Shown here one piece after another: positions 1 to 8,303 of a stretch of DNA of 34,062 nucleotides. The DNA is taken from the NCBI GenBank assembly GCA_021773555.1, contig JAJFKA010000072.1, positions 1-34,062 on the forward strand. Reading direction: 5' to 3'. The number at the start of each line of letters is the position of its first letter. Within the stretch, counting starts at the first letter, position 1. The position numbers and the translations under genes were made by a program. The notes below the pieces were generated by a model, which saw nothing but the letters and a program-made list of their open reading frames with translations, had not been told where the DNA came from and did not search any database. This DNA is from Gammaproteobacteria bacterium. GTDB lineage: Bacteria; Pseudomonadota; Gammaproteobacteria; Pseudomonadales; Azotimanducaceae.

Positions 1-84
1 AAACCAACGCTGGACGTGGTTACTGTCGCTGACATCGAAGACCGGCCTGGCGTGAAATTTTCGATCACCGTCAGGAGTAATTAA
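1..84 (+). pseudogene. Second copy of the 3' end of the PilN-like gene (partial, runs off the window)
   Basis: Read from base 1 on the plus strand, 27 codons followed by TAA at 82-84 encode exactly the C-terminus of the protein at 355-1446 (ending FSITVRSN). The copy lies in the left arm of the inverted repeat, and its 5' part, if any, is outside the window. It could be a full-length inverted duplicate, a gene fragment, or an assembly fold-back. No amino acid or base differs from the other copy, so it is either very recent or artefactual. Confidence 0.6.
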
Positions 85-119
85 CAAGGGAATCTCTGAT
101 GAGAATAGCGCTTACTTAA
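1..119 (+). repeat. Left arm of 119-bp perfect inverted repeat
   Basis: Bases 1-119 are the exact reverse complement of 320-438 (position i pairs with 439-i). The match fails at 120/319 and may continue beyond the left edge of the window. The arm carries the last 27 codons plus stop of the gene at 355-1446 and about 35 bases of its downstream flank. It is either a genuine inverted duplication or a fold-back artefact at a sequence end; the sequence alone cannot decide. Confidence 0.9.
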
Positions 120-154
120 GCAAGTTCCGTCGTTCGAAGTGCCATCTCGAAGAC

Positions 155-304
155 TTTAGCAGAAGGTGCAGTGGTTCCTTTCCGCAGCCTTCAGGCGTAG
201 CGCCGAACGCGTGGAGGAAGACCCACAGGGGCTTTCGACCAAGTGAGGGGAGCTCGGAGAGCCGCAAGCCGCGTAGGAAAGGAACCACTGTACCTTCTGC
301 GAAA
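155..304. repeat. 150-bp element with 29-bp imperfect terminal inverted repeats (MITE/REP-like hairpin)
   Basis: Bases 155-183 and 276-304 are inverted repeats with two mismatches in 29 bp; the inner 25 bp (159-183 against 276-300) have one. Their dyad (positions sum to 459) differs from that of the surrounding 119-bp repeat (sum 439), so this is a separate structure. The 92-base interior has no convincing reading frame. Size and architecture resemble a small non-autonomous mobile element or a large REP-type hairpin. No clear target-site duplication is visible, so mobility is only a suggestion. Confidence 0.55.
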
Positions 305-319
305 CAAACCGGTTCAATG

Positions 320-438
320 TTAAGTAAGCGCTATTCTCATCAGAGATTCCCTTGTTAATTACTCCTGACGGTGATCGAAAATTTCACGCCAGGCCGGTCT
401 TCGATGTCAGCGACAGTAACCACGTCCAGCGTTGGTTT
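320..438 (-). repeat. Right arm of 119-bp perfect inverted repeat
   Basis: Exact reverse complement of 1-119. This arm overlaps the 3' end of the PilN-like gene (stop codon at 355-357) and its downstream flank. The 200 bases between the arms hold the 155-304 hairpin element and no gene. Confidence 0.9.
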
Positions 439-1446
439 CATATTGCCATTCTGAAGCTGGCGCAGATATTTCGCCACGTGGATATTACTGGCCGTATGAC
501 CTTTGATACTAACGCGGTCGAGTGAGACGGTATCAATCGCGTCAATCTCGACGCCGTCGACCCTCACCAATCGCACCCGTTGCGCCAGATCCTCGTCATG
601 TCTTTCCGGTTCCATATAGGGTGGCAAACCAGGCGGCGCGACGAGTCTGGCAGAAATTTGAGATCGCGACCGTTGCACACCTTCACTGGCTTTCAATCGA
701 TCAATTCGCGCTTCAATTTCACTGGTGGGGCTGCCACGTATGCTTGCGACTTTAACTGCCTGTTGGTAGACAGCTAATGCACGGTCAACGTTTTCAGCGT
801 CGATAAGATGTCCCGCCAGGCGCATCATGACCGGCATATCAAACGATGAAAGAACGCTGACATCGTCAGCGTAGGTTTTACTGTAATAGGCAAGCAGCAG
901 CCGAGCCTGGGTTGCCGCCTGGGAGAATTTCCGCTGCCGAACATAGAGTTGCTCGAGGCTCCGGTGCACAACTTCAAGGCTTTGCTGGTAATCGGGTTCG
1001 GGCTTCAGCCGCACATAAGCCTCGATCAAGAGCTTCTCTACGTCATCTTGCGGTATTTCCTCACCTTGCAGATAAAAACCTGCCGCCTGCAGAAACAGGG
1101 TCGCTTTTTCCCGTGAGGTCAACTTATCCGCTCGATCACGTGCCAGCAATCGTTGATAGATCTTATGCGCCTCCTCCCGATTACCGAGATAAATCAACCG
1201 ATCGGCCTCTGCCAGTTCGGCGTTAAGGGAGCCGGCTTGCGCTTCGGCTAACGACCGCTGCTTTTGTTTATGCTCAGGGTCAAAATCCTGATCCCCGGAA
1301 TAGGAGAGCGACTGCAAAAACTCCCAGGGTATCGGCCATGAGCCCACAAGGCCCAGGAACACCCCTGCGATCAGCAGAAAGCGCCAGTCGCGCAACAGAT
1401 TCCCTGACTTATCCAGCGATCGGCCAAAATCATTGTTTCGGTTCAT
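355..1446 (-). CDS. Membrane-anchored TPR protein with PilN-like C-terminal domain
   Basis: From the ATG at 1446 the protein has 363 residues. A short cytoplasmic N-terminus (MNRNNDFG) is followed by one membrane segment around residues 22-40 (WRFLLIAGVFLGLVGSW). A helical, TPR-like middle follows, rich in paired Ala/Leu/Tyr helices such as RLIYLGNREEAHKIYQRLLA. The last 70 residues have the strand-helix-strand pattern of PilN-type pilus assembly proteins (DRVSIKGHTASNIHVAKYLRQL, then FSITV at the end). The role is probably a periplasmic or inner-membrane scaffold of a type IV pilus or secretion machine; this is inferred from fold pattern only. A longer start at 1518 exists, but the added 24 residues precede a normal anchored N-terminus and overlap a coding-like stretch in another frame. 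Its 3' end is duplicated in inverted orientation at 1-84. Confidence 0.6.
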   Translation of the reverse strand: MNRNNDFGRSLDKSGNLLRDWRFLLIAGVFLGLVGSWPIPWEFLQSLSYSGDQDFDPEHKQKQRSLAEAQAGSLNAELAEADRLIYLGNREEAHKIYQRLLARDRADKLTSREKATLFLQAAGFYLQGEEIPQDDVEKLLIEAYVRLKPEPDYQQSLEVVHRSLEQLYVRQRKFSQAATQARLLLAYYSKTYADDVSVLSSFDMPVMMRLAGHLIDAENVDRALAVYQQAVKVASIRGSPTSEIEARIDRLKASEGVQRSRSQISARLVAPPGLPPYMEPERHDEDLAQRVRLVRVDGVEIDAIDTVSLDRVSIKGHTASNIHVAKYLRQLQNGNMKPTLDVVTVADIEDRPGVKFSITVRSN

Positions 1447-1525
1447 CTTTGCCAGCGAACACCTCAATGGACCGTGTATCGCCCTGATTGTCATCTCGAA
1501 ACAGGGCGCCGGAAGCATCGGTCAC
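1430..1525 (-). CDS. Possible 31-aa C-terminal remnant or short ORF upstream of the PilN-like gene
   Basis: Reading on the minus strand from a GTG at 1525 to the TGA at 1430 gives a polar 31-residue peptide ending EVFAGKDEPKQ. The composition looks like real protein. Its stop overlaps the first codons of the next gene, as in translationally coupled operons. The same frame upstream of 1525 stays open but looks non-coding, so this may be the tail of a deleted gene. No family recognised. Confidence 0.2.
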   Translation of the reverse strand: MTDASGALFRDDNQGDTRSIEVFAGKDEPKQ

Positions 1526-1727
1526 CGTGCAGGACGTTAACCTGCAGGGATTCGATTGCCTATAAAATTTTGAGCTTATACGGCAAGCAATCAAATGCAA
1601 CACTCCGTGGCCTGTTAAAAAGGAACTCCCACAACTGCGGAACACCCACAATGAACAAATAGTGTTTGCCCGGACAATTTGAACTCAGTAGGCTAATCCA
1701 TTCCAGGAATCCCACGGGAGACATTCC

Positions 1728-3401
1728 ATGCATGACCTCGCCATCAGGAACGCCAGCATTGTTGACGGCACTGGCCTGCCCGCATTCCACGGTGCCGTCG
1801 CTGTGACAGACGGCAAAATCACGGACGTTGGCGACTCGGTCGGCAAAGCAAATCGCGAGATCGACGCCAGCGGCGCTCTGCTCACCCCGGGATTCGTCGA
1901 CATTCACACGCATTACGATGGCCAGGTGTGCTGGGACAAACAGGTCACGCCCAGTTGCTGGCATGGGGTGACCAGTGTCGTGATGGGCAATTGCGGAGTC
2001 GGCTTCGCACCAGTGCGTGCCGGTGATGAGAACCAGCTCATCGAACTGATGGAAAGCGTCGAGGACATTCCCGGATCAGCATTGAATGAAGGTATTACCT
2101 GGGGCTGGGAAAGCTATGCCGAGTATCTGGATATCATCGATACGCCTTATGTGATGGACGTTGGCAGCCAGGTCCCGCACGTCGCCATTCGCCGTTATGT
2201 GATGGGTGATCGCTGTTACGACGATGCCAGCGATGCGGATATTGAAACCATGGCAAGCCTGACGCGAGCAGCATTGCAGGCCGGCGGGCTTGGATTTTCC
2301 ACCTCACGATTTTATGGGCACCTGGATAAAGCCGGTAACCTGGTCCCGGGCACTCGTGCTGCGGCAAAGGAAATGCTGGCGCTTGGTGGTGCTTTCAAAG
2401 GATTACAGCACGGCACCATGGAAATTATTTCTGACTATATGGAAGACGACGATGAACTTGCCTGGATTGAACAGATTCTTAGGGACACGGGACGCACCAT
2501 TACAATCTTGTCGGGTCCACGCGCGAAGCGAATCTGGGAGCTCGCACGAACGCTGAAAACGCAAGGTTTGAATCTTCGCCCGCAGGTAGGAGCCCGCCCG
2601 GCCTCTATCCTCATGAGCCTGGACGGCACCATCAATCCGCTGGCGATCTATCCAACCTACAAGGCGGTTCGAAATCTGCCGCTGGACGAACAAATCGCCC
2701 TGTTGCGGGATACATCATTCCGCGAGAAAGTAAAATCGGACACGCCGAAACATCACCGCAACCGGGACGCAAAACGATTCACCACCAGCTTTGCGGAAAT
2801 GTACCCCCTGGATGACATGCTTTCCTACGAGCCCACAGCTGCAGATTCAATCCAGGGTATCGCTGACGCCACAGGTCGACATCATCTGGACGTACTGATG
2901 GACTGTCTCGCGGATCGTCGGCCGATCATTTTTTTCTTCGGTGGCTATCCTGGTCACCTTCAGGATCAGTTTGATGCCATTGCGCGTGTGCAGAGCGTAT
3001 TTGGATTATCTGATGGCGGCGCCCATTGTGGCGTACTGTGTGATGCCAGCGTGCCGACCTATATGGTGAGTTACGCAACACGTGATCGCACCGTCGGTGA
3101 ACGACTCGGTCTCGAGTACGTGGTGCACAAGATGACCCAGGATACCGCCGGCGTTTATGGTTTAGCCGATCGCGGCGTGATCGCCCCGGGATTCAGGGCA
3201 GACCTGAACCTGATCGACTACGACAGCCTCGCCCTGCAACCGCCGGAAATGGTCTACGATTTACCCGGCAAGGGTAAGCGCCTGATCCAGAAAGCCACGG
3301 GTTATCTGGCGACGATTAATCACGGTCAGGTGACATTCGAAAATGGTGAGGCGACCGGCGCGATGCCCGGGCGCCTGATCCGCGGCGGCGGTAATAGTTA
3401 A
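1728..3401 (+). CDS. Amidohydrolase, N-acyl-D-amino-acid deacylase (D-aminoacylase) type
   Basis: Cytoplasmic metal-dependent amidohydrolase of 557 residues, about the family's usual length. Its likely reaction is hydrolysis of N-acyl groups from D-amino acids or related amides. Visible marks are the N-terminal beta-sandwich start (IVDGTG), the metal motif DIHTHYDG with His60 and His62, the D-aminoacylase Cys89 in [10 protein letters not shown], the Asp/His-rich LSDGGAHCG segment, and the C-terminal [10 protein letters not shown] sandwich return. The start is supported by GGGAG upstream of the ATG. Two bases separate it from the downstream DedA-rhodanese gene, so the pair is probably co-transcribed. 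Substrate cannot be read from sequence; related enzymes have varied specificities, so the exact activity is inferred from family membership. Confidence 0.85.
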   Translation: MHDLAIRNASIVDGTGLPAFHGAVAVTDGKITDVGDSVGKANREIDASGALLTPGFVDIHTHYDGQVCWDKQVTPSCWHGVTSVVMGNCGVGFAPVRAGDENQLIELMESVEDIPGSALNEGITWGWESYAEYLDIIDTPYVMDVGSQVPHVAIRRYVMGDRCYDDASDADIETMASLTRAALQAGGLGFSTSRFYGHLDKAGNLVPGTRAAAKEMLALGGAFKGLQHGTMEIISDYMEDDDELAWIEQILRDTGRTITILSGPRAKRIWELARTLKTQGLNLRPQVGARPASILMSLDGTINPLAIYPTYKAVRNLPLDEQIALLRDTSFREKVKSDTPKHHRNRDAKRFTTSFAEMYPLDDMLSYEPTAADSIQGIADATGRHHLDVLMDCLADRRPIIFFFGGYPGHLQDQFDAIARVQSVFGLSDGGAHCGVLCDASVPTYMVSYATRDRTVGERLGLEYVVHKMTQDTAGVYGLADRGVIAPGFRADLNLIDYDSLALQPPEMVYDLPGKGKRLIQKATGYLATINHGQVTFENGEATGAMPGRLIRGGGNS

Positions 3402-3403
3402 GC

Positions 3404-4333
3404 ATGCCCGAATTTCTACAGTTTCTGGTTGACCACAGCTACACGGTCATCTTTATCTGGGTAGCCCTTGACCAGGCTGGATTACCCCTGCCCGCTGTAC
3501 CTTTACTCCTGGCTGCCGGTGCACTTGCTGGCATGGGCGATCTGTCCCTGCCAATTATTCTGCTGACTTGTGTGCTGGCGTCCGTCCCGATTGATGCTTT
3601 CTGGTTCTGGCTTGGCCGGTTGCGCGGCGTGCGTGTGTTGCACCTGCTCTGCATCCTGTCGCTGGAACCGGACTATTGCGTGCGGGATACCGAGGCGCTG
3701 TTTCGCCGCCTTGGACCCTGGTCGGTGTTACTCGCCAAGTTCGTCCCGGGTCTGCAAACACTGGCGCCGCCCATGTCCGGGCTTACCGGCATGAGACTGA
3801 TTAATTTTCTGGTGCTCGACACCCTGGGTACAATCCTCTGGGCAGCTGCATTTGCCTCTGTGGGCCTGTATTTTCACGCCGAACTCGAACGGCTGGCCAC
3901 TAAAATTGCCGAGGCGGGAGTGATCGCCGGGATCATCATCGGCGCTGTCATCGCCGGGTATTTCATTTACAAGTTTTTGCACAGACAGGTATTTCTACGC
4001 TCGCTGCGCATGCGTCGGATGACGCCCGATGAGGTATTTAAGCGGATAGAGCAGGAAGACGATTTCCACATTCTCGATCTGCGCCATGACTATGATTTCA
4101 AGGCACTGCCGTTCCAATTGCCCGGGGCACTGCGCGTGCCAATGGAATCCATCGAACTACATCACAAGATGATTCCACCGGACAGCGACGTGGTGGTCTA
4201 CTGTAGCTGACCCAGTGAGGCATCGAGCGCCCGTGTGGCGCTCAAGTTAAAAAGGTTAGGAGTATCCCGGGTGTACCCAATGGAGGGGGGTATTGAGGCC
4301 TGGCTTGCGGCAGGTCTGCCAACCGTTCAATAA
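3404..4333 (+). CDS. DedA-family membrane protein fused to a rhodanese domain, with in-frame TGA (candidate selenoprotein)
   Basis: Residues 1-190 are a DedA/SNARE-associated membrane protein with several hydrophobic segments and the re-entrant signature around KFVPGLQTLAPPMSG. Residues 205 onward are a rhodanese domain (ILDLRHDYDF, LPGALRVPMESI, VVVYCS). A TGA at 4208-4210 falls right after YCS. The frame continues without another stop to TAA at 4331-4333, giving PSEASSARVALKLKR through VYPMEGGIEAWLAAGLP, the expected rest of a rhodanese. The whole protein would be 309 residues with residue 269 at the TGA. In DedA-rhodanese fusions this motif is usually Cys-x-Cys-Pro, so TGA replaces a Cys codon, as in Cys/Sec pairs. 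A hairpin suited to a bacterial SECIS follows. If TGA is a true stop, a 268-residue truncated protein ends at 4210. Likely role is a membrane redox or sulfur-transfer protein. Confidence 0.75.
4211..4243 (+). promoter_or_regulatory. Candidate bacterial SECIS hairpin immediately after the in-frame TGA
   Basis: Seven perfect base pairs (GAGCGCC at 4225-4231 with GGCGCTC at 4237-4243) close a five-base loop CGUGU. The loop begins 21 bases after the UGA, and its second base is G. Bacterial SECIS elements are short stem-loops inside the coding region, roughly 16-37 bases from UGA to the apical loop, with a G among the first two loop bases; this one fits. A G+C-rich coding region can form such hairpins by chance, so it supports but does not prove recoding. 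Confidence 0.55.
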
Positions 4334-4362
4334 TCCTAACCGTTATACACTTGAAAACTCGT

Positions 4363-4941
4363 TTAGTGCGGCTTCCGGGGTGGCCGGTAACGGTAACGTT
4401 CGGATCCGTTCAGCAGGTCAATGGCGTAGACAAGACTATCTTCTTCACGGCGCACCAGTACACCGCCGGAGCCCACGATCATCTGGCGAACCTTGCCATT
4501 TTCAGGCAACGCCCGGGCAACAAAGCGAGTGACTCCGTGCTGAAACGCAAACTTCCCCAGTTCCCTGACCAGCAGGTGTCCTAATCCCAGTCGGTGTAGC
4601 TGATCAACCACGGCGACCGCCGGTTCCGCTGCGTCAAGCTCATCCTCGGCACGAAAATACCGGGCCACGCCGATAATCCGTTGGTTAGCGATCTGGTCAT
4701 TCGAATCCAGAAGTCGCGCTCCCAGCGCCATCCGGTTTACATCGGTGGTCAGCAGGCTGACACGTATATGGTCCGGCATAACCGGCATTGAGGAGAAAAA
4801 GCGGAAATAGCGGGACTCCCGGGAAAGCAATTCAAAGCCATCCAGCCAGTCCTGCTGGTCGGTCAGTCCAATCTGCGAAATCTGAACGCGACTGCCATCG
4901 GTGAGACTAAAGGAGCATGGCTTATAGGCAGGCTGATTCAT
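4363..4941 (-). CDS. GNAT-family N-acetyltransferase
   Basis: From the ATG at 4941 the protein has 192 residues. AGGAG lies 7 bases upstream of this ATG, which favours it over the ATG at 4977. Typical marks are the N-terminal SRESRYFRFFSSMP segment shared with Pat/PatZ-like GNAT domains, a strand IIGVARYF, and the acetyl-CoA loop in VVDQLHRLGLGHLLVREL (the R/Q-x-x-G-x-G/A signature). A helix and RFVARALPEN follow. It would transfer acetyl from acetyl-CoA to a protein lysine or small molecule; the substrate is unknown. It is convergent with the DedA-rhodanese gene, with 29 bases between the two stop codons. Confidence 0.8.
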   Translation of the reverse strand: MNQPAYKPCSFSLTDGSRVQISQIGLTDQQDWLDGFELLSRESRYFRFFSSMPVMPDHIRVSLLTTDVNRMALGARLLDSNDQIANQRIIGVARYFRAEDELDAAEPAVAVVDQLHRLGLGHLLVRELGKFAFQHGVTRFVARALPENGKVRQMIVGSGGVLVRREEDSLVYAIDLLNGSERYRYRPPRKPH

Positions 4942-5075
4942 GGCTAGTCTCCTGGGTTCACAGCCCTCTTCAATCAACAGATATAGTCCTCATCGGGGTT
5001 CGATTCAACCCGGGGGTGGTGTGTTATTGACCGGTATAAGCGTCATGGATTGCCGGAAAGCGAGCGGTATGGTAA

Positions 5076-5099
5076 TTAAAAAGGGGCCTTGCGGCCCCT
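5076..5099 (-). terminator. Rho-independent terminator of the secreted-protein operon
   Basis: On the minus strand AGGGGCC-GCAA-GGCCCCT forms a 7-bp G+C stem with a four-base loop, followed by a T-run (TTTTTAATT). It lies 32 bases past the stop codon of the gene ending at 5131, the normal place for an intrinsic terminator. Confidence 0.85.
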
Positions 5100-5130
5100 G
5101 ATGTTGTAACAGCGATATGAACGGTGGTGG

Positions 5131-5781
5131 CTATTCCGCTGTCGCAAACTCGGCGCCACTCAAGGTCTGATTGCCACTGGCCTCAATTGCAAGGACCTCC
5201 CACGCATAATCAGTGTCTGCCCGCATGAATTCCGCCGGGACGGTTAAACTGGTTGCCGTCGGTGGCAGAAACACACTGAATTTCGGTTCAGCAAATCCCG
5301 CCGGGAAAGGTTCATCATCCAGATCTTCCTCGACGATCACCTGATAGCCGACGATGGTCACCGGGTCGCCATCAAGATCCGTGGTCACCGGCATCCAGGA
5401 GACAACAGTTGCCCCGGCGTCGACATCCTCAGCTTCATTTTCCGGACTGACCAGCACTGGCCCCATAGGAATCGTATGCGTGAACGTGGCAGTCAGCACC
5501 GACTCTTCGCCATCGACGATATCGGCGGTGAAGGTGTAGGTACCCTCCGGTAGACGATCGAGTACATCCTGAATGAGCGTTTCTGAATTTTCAGGTTCTG
5601 AGGTTTCATAAAACAACTCTGTCAGACCAAAATCGAGCAGGCCGCCCTCGGCCTCAATCTCAATGACTTCAAGCTCATTGGGATCGCTGATGACCAGCGA
5701 ATTCCAGGGATTGCCATCGGCAAATCCCTGAAACCCTGTATCCTCGTCAGTGGCATTGTGCTCAATCAGAATTTTCGCCGC
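5131..5781 (-). repeat. Second copy of an internal ~215-residue protein repeat
   Basis: Residues 833-1048 of the lipoprotein repeat residues 603 to about 820. Both start AAK(L/I)LIEHNATDEDTGFQG, continue through a GxTExFxETSEP segment, and end in an Fn3-like half with TIVGYQVIVE and EVLAIE(E/A)SGNQTL. The DNA copies have diverged, so the duplication is old. Confidence 0.85.
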
Positions 5782-8277
5782 TTTCAGTCCCTCGGGATCA
5801 GGCACCTCCTCTGCCTCAGCGCAGCCATCACCTGTTTCAAAGGACGCTGAGGCCAGCGTCTGGTTACCGCTTTCTTCGATCGCCAGAACCTCGTAGTCGT
5901 AACACGCATCATCCACCATGAACTCTGCCGGAATCGTGATGCTGGTAGCACTCATGGGCAGGTGGGCACTGAAATGCGGTTTGGCGAAACCATCGGTGTC
6001 GTAGGGTGCAGTATCCTGCTCGACGATAACCTGATATCCGACAATGGTGATTTCTTCCTCATCGATATCACCGGTCACGAGTTCCCATGAAACCACCGTA
6101 TTAGCAGGGTCCACATCCTCAGCATCTTCAGCAGGCATCAGCAGCTCCGGCCCGGCGGGGATATCCTGGCTGAAAATGGTACTGCGCGTCGCCGATCCGC
6201 CCTCCACGAGATCGCCGGTAAACAGATAGGCACCCTCTTCAAGGCGCTCCACCACATCGTCGATGGAGACCTCGGCGTTGGGCGGCTCAGAGGTTTCAAA
6301 GAAGAACTCGGTCACCCCGAAGTCAACGAAGTTGCCCCGGGTCTGGGCACTGAGAATTTCTGTACCCAGCGAATCCTCAATGGAGAGTTCGTTCCACGGA
6401 TCACCATCAACGAATCCCTGGAATCCGGTGTCCTCATCGGTTGCGTTGTGTTCGATCAGCAGTTTCGCCGCGGACAGAACCGCGCCAGCCGGTGCTTCAT
6501 TGGTGAAGCTCAATAATTCGGCACGGGCGCTGCCGTCATTATCTTTCTTCACAATGACACCGACTCCGGCTTTATAGTAACTATTCTCATCGGCATCACC
6601 TTCAAGCGGTGTGGTCTCGCGGATCACCAGACAGGCATCGTCGCAATCATGCAGATCAGTCGACTCATCTCCGGTCACACTGGTGACTTCACCAACGTCT
6701 TCTGCATCGCCATAAAACACCTCACTTCGCAGCACGTCACCGACGACAGGTACCGCTGGAACAAGAATACCCGCCTTGGCGCCTTCACGACCTGACTTCC
6801 AGGAACCACCGATATCAACAAGCTCCGGCAGTACTGGCATATCATCTTCAAAGTATTCAAAGTCGTTGGAGATTTCACCGCAATACCAGACGTTTCCCTG
6901 TTTGTCCTGGGCATACCAATCGTCAGTATCCTCGATCACCTCGTCCTCTTCGGAAACCACGTCGTTGATCACCAGGCAATTAATACCCTGAATCAGTTTG
7001 GTCTCATTTTTGACTGTGACGATGATAGATTCCGTCACTTCCTCACCATCGTCATCGATCGATGTTTCCTCGTAAGTCCAGACGTTACCCTGCACCAGTG
7101 GCAGATAAGGGTTGGGTTCAACCGTGATGCCAATTTGCCTCGGGTCGGCTACAAAATTATCCGCAAAGGCTTCGCCAAAGGCAGGGTCATGCACGGCATC
7201 ATCAAGGTCGTCACAAAGGTCACTGCGCGCCTCGAAAATCTCGCCGCATTCTTCCAGGGTTTCTTCACGTTCAGTCCGGGATTCGGCGACACACTCGTCA
7301 AGTTCTTCAAGCGGGCCGTCCTGGCACAGAGCGACTCCCTCCAGGAAGTCATCCATTGTGTCGATATCACAGGCACGACGCAGCAAGGTAGTCGTTGCTG
7401 CACAGGAACCAATCGTCAGCGACTGATCGGCGGTTTCTCCAAGTGATTGAATGTCATTAACGGCAGCGGCCCGCTCGGCAATATCGCTGCTCGCACCGGA
7501 TGAAACCGCTCCGTCAACTGCACCATCGGTCGCGTCGAAGGCCAGGGCTTCAAGGACATCTTCTCGATTGAATCCCGTTACCGCGGCGGTCGCACGCACC
7601 ATTGATCCTAACGAGATTGATGCAGCGGTAAGGCCATCAGCATCATCAGAACCAATCAGATCAGTACCTTCAGGAATGATTTCATTACCCAGTGCGTCGG
7701 ATCCAAAGGCAGAGATGACGTTGGTATTGGCGGTCTGGATTTCAGAACTCACGCCAGCGGCATCAAGCGGCAATGCAGCACGCACCTGGGTGCCGATGAT
7801 ACTGGTGTGTGGTGTGACATTAACGATGGCTGAGCTGCCTGCTGCTCCAAGAACGGCGACCGACTCCATATTGAAAGGTGTGTCGCCAAAAGTGAGATCC
7901 TCCGCATCGGTATTGTCAAACACCAGAAACACCGCCTGATTGGCCAGGTCTCCGGAGAGTTGCAGGGTAAAAGCGCCATCCTCACTCGCGTTCAGTGTCG
8001 CGCTCGACAGTGGGCTCGCGCCATTCAGGCTTGCCAGCCGGTCTTCTGCGCTCTCCGCAGTATCCAGCGCTCCCTGTACTGCGTCCGGGGCAAACACCAG
8101 TACCGTACCTCCGGACACCGGACCATCAAGGATCAGGCCAGAGAGATTGATCGCAGGAGGGGTGGAAGGCGGTGGTGTCGATGTGGGGAGATTTACCGAG
8201 TTACCTCCACCGCCTCCACTGCAACCGATCAATGCAGCAACCATAGTGAGTATCGTGATTTTTGTAAAAGTTTTCAT
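5131..8277 (-). CDS. Large surface lipoprotein with N-terminal sandwich domain, shared secreted domain and two tandem Fn3-type repeats
   Basis: A 1048-residue exported lipoprotein. The N-terminal signal ends in the lipobox AALIGC, with Cys19 as lipidation site, then a Gly run and a Thr/Pro-rich linker. Residues about 45-300 contain a carboxypeptidase-regulatory-like start (ILDGPVSGGTVLVF). Residues about 300-595 are a Cys- and acid-rich domain (LVQGNVW, DTDDWYAQDKQGNVWYCGEI, GSWKSGREGAKAGI) that is paralogous to the whole mature neighbour at 8304-9284. Residues 603-1048 are two tandem repeats ending in Fn3-like halves. The protein is strongly acidic. AAGGAG is present 7 bases upstream of the ATG, and 26 bases separate it from the upstream paralogue, so the two form an operon ending at the terminator at 5076-5099. 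The function of these domains is not known; a surface or matrix role is inferred. Confidence 0.8.
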   Translation of the reverse strand: MKTFTKITILTMVAALIGCSGGGGGNSVNLPTSTPPPSTPPAINLSGLILDGPVSGGTVLVFAPDAVQGALDTAESAEDRLASLNGASPLSSATLNASEDGAFTLQLSGDLANQAVFLVFDNTDAEDLTFGDTPFNMESVAVLGAAGSSAIVNVTPHTSIIGTQVRAALPLDAAGVSSEIQTANTNVISAFGSDALGNEIIPEGTDLIGSDDADGLTAASISLGSMVRATAAVTGFNREDVLEALAFDATDGAVDGAVSSGASSDIAERAAAVNDIQSLGETADQSLTIGSCAATTTLLRRACDIDTMDDFLEGVALCQDGPLEELDECVAESRTEREETLEECGEIFEARSDLCDDLDDAVHDPAFGEAFADNFVADPRQIGITVEPNPYLPLVQGNVWTYEETSIDDDGEEVTESIIVTVKNETKLIQGINCLVINDVVSEEDEVIEDTDDWYAQDKQGNVWYCGEISNDFEYFEDDMPVLPELVDIGGSWKSGREGAKAGILVPAVPVVGDVLRSEVFYGDAEDVGEVTSVTGDESTDLHDCDDACLVIRETTPLEGDADENSYYKAGVGVIVKKDNDGSARAELLSFTNEAPAGAVLSAAKLLIEHNATDEDTGFQGFVDGDPWNELSIEDSLGTEILSAQTRGNFVDFGVTEFFFETSEPPNAEVSIDDVVERLEEGAYLFTGDLVEGGSATRSTIFSQDIPAGPELLMPAEDAEDVDPANTVVSWELVTGDIDEEEITIVGYQVIVEQDTAPYDTDGFAKPHFSAHLPMSATSITIPAEFMVDDACYDYEVLAIEESGNQTLASASFETGDGCAEAEEVPDPEGLKAAKILIEHNATDEDTGFQGFADGNPWNSLVISDPNELEVIEIEAEGGLLDFGLTELFYETSEPENSETLIQDVLDRLPEGTYTFTADIVDGEESVLTATFTHTIPMGPVLVSPENEAEDVDAGATVVSWMPVTTDLDGDPVTIVGYQVIVEEDLDDEPFPAGFAEPKFSVFLPPTATSLTVPAEFMRADTDYAWEVLAIEASGNQTLSGAEFATAE
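5790..6471 (-). repeat. First copy of an internal ~215-residue protein repeat
   Basis: Encodes residues 603 to about 830 of the lipoprotein, including the linker before the second copy. It shares the AAKLLIEHNATDEDTG start, the ETSEP motif and the Fn3-like second half with the copy at 5131-5781. It has two extra Cys (DDACYDYE and GDGCAE) that the second copy lacks. Confidence 0.8.
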
Positions 8278-8303
8278 TTTGTTTCTCCTTGGGCGCTGAT
8301 CGA

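Noticed and set aside
4208-4210. A frameshift as the explanation for the split rhodanese domain
   Set aside because: The downstream rhodanese sequence is in the same frame as the upstream part, so only a stop or recoding event is needed, not an indel.
4990-5016. Hairpin resembling a tRNA T-arm (GGGTTCGATTCAACCC-type)
   Set aside because: No acceptor, D-arm or anticodon arm can be built around it.
7451-7939. 162-codon open frame on the plus strand inside the lipoprotein gene
   Set aside because: Ser/Ala-rich, low-complexity, no recognisable motif, and fully antisense to a gene with signal peptide, RBS and terminator.
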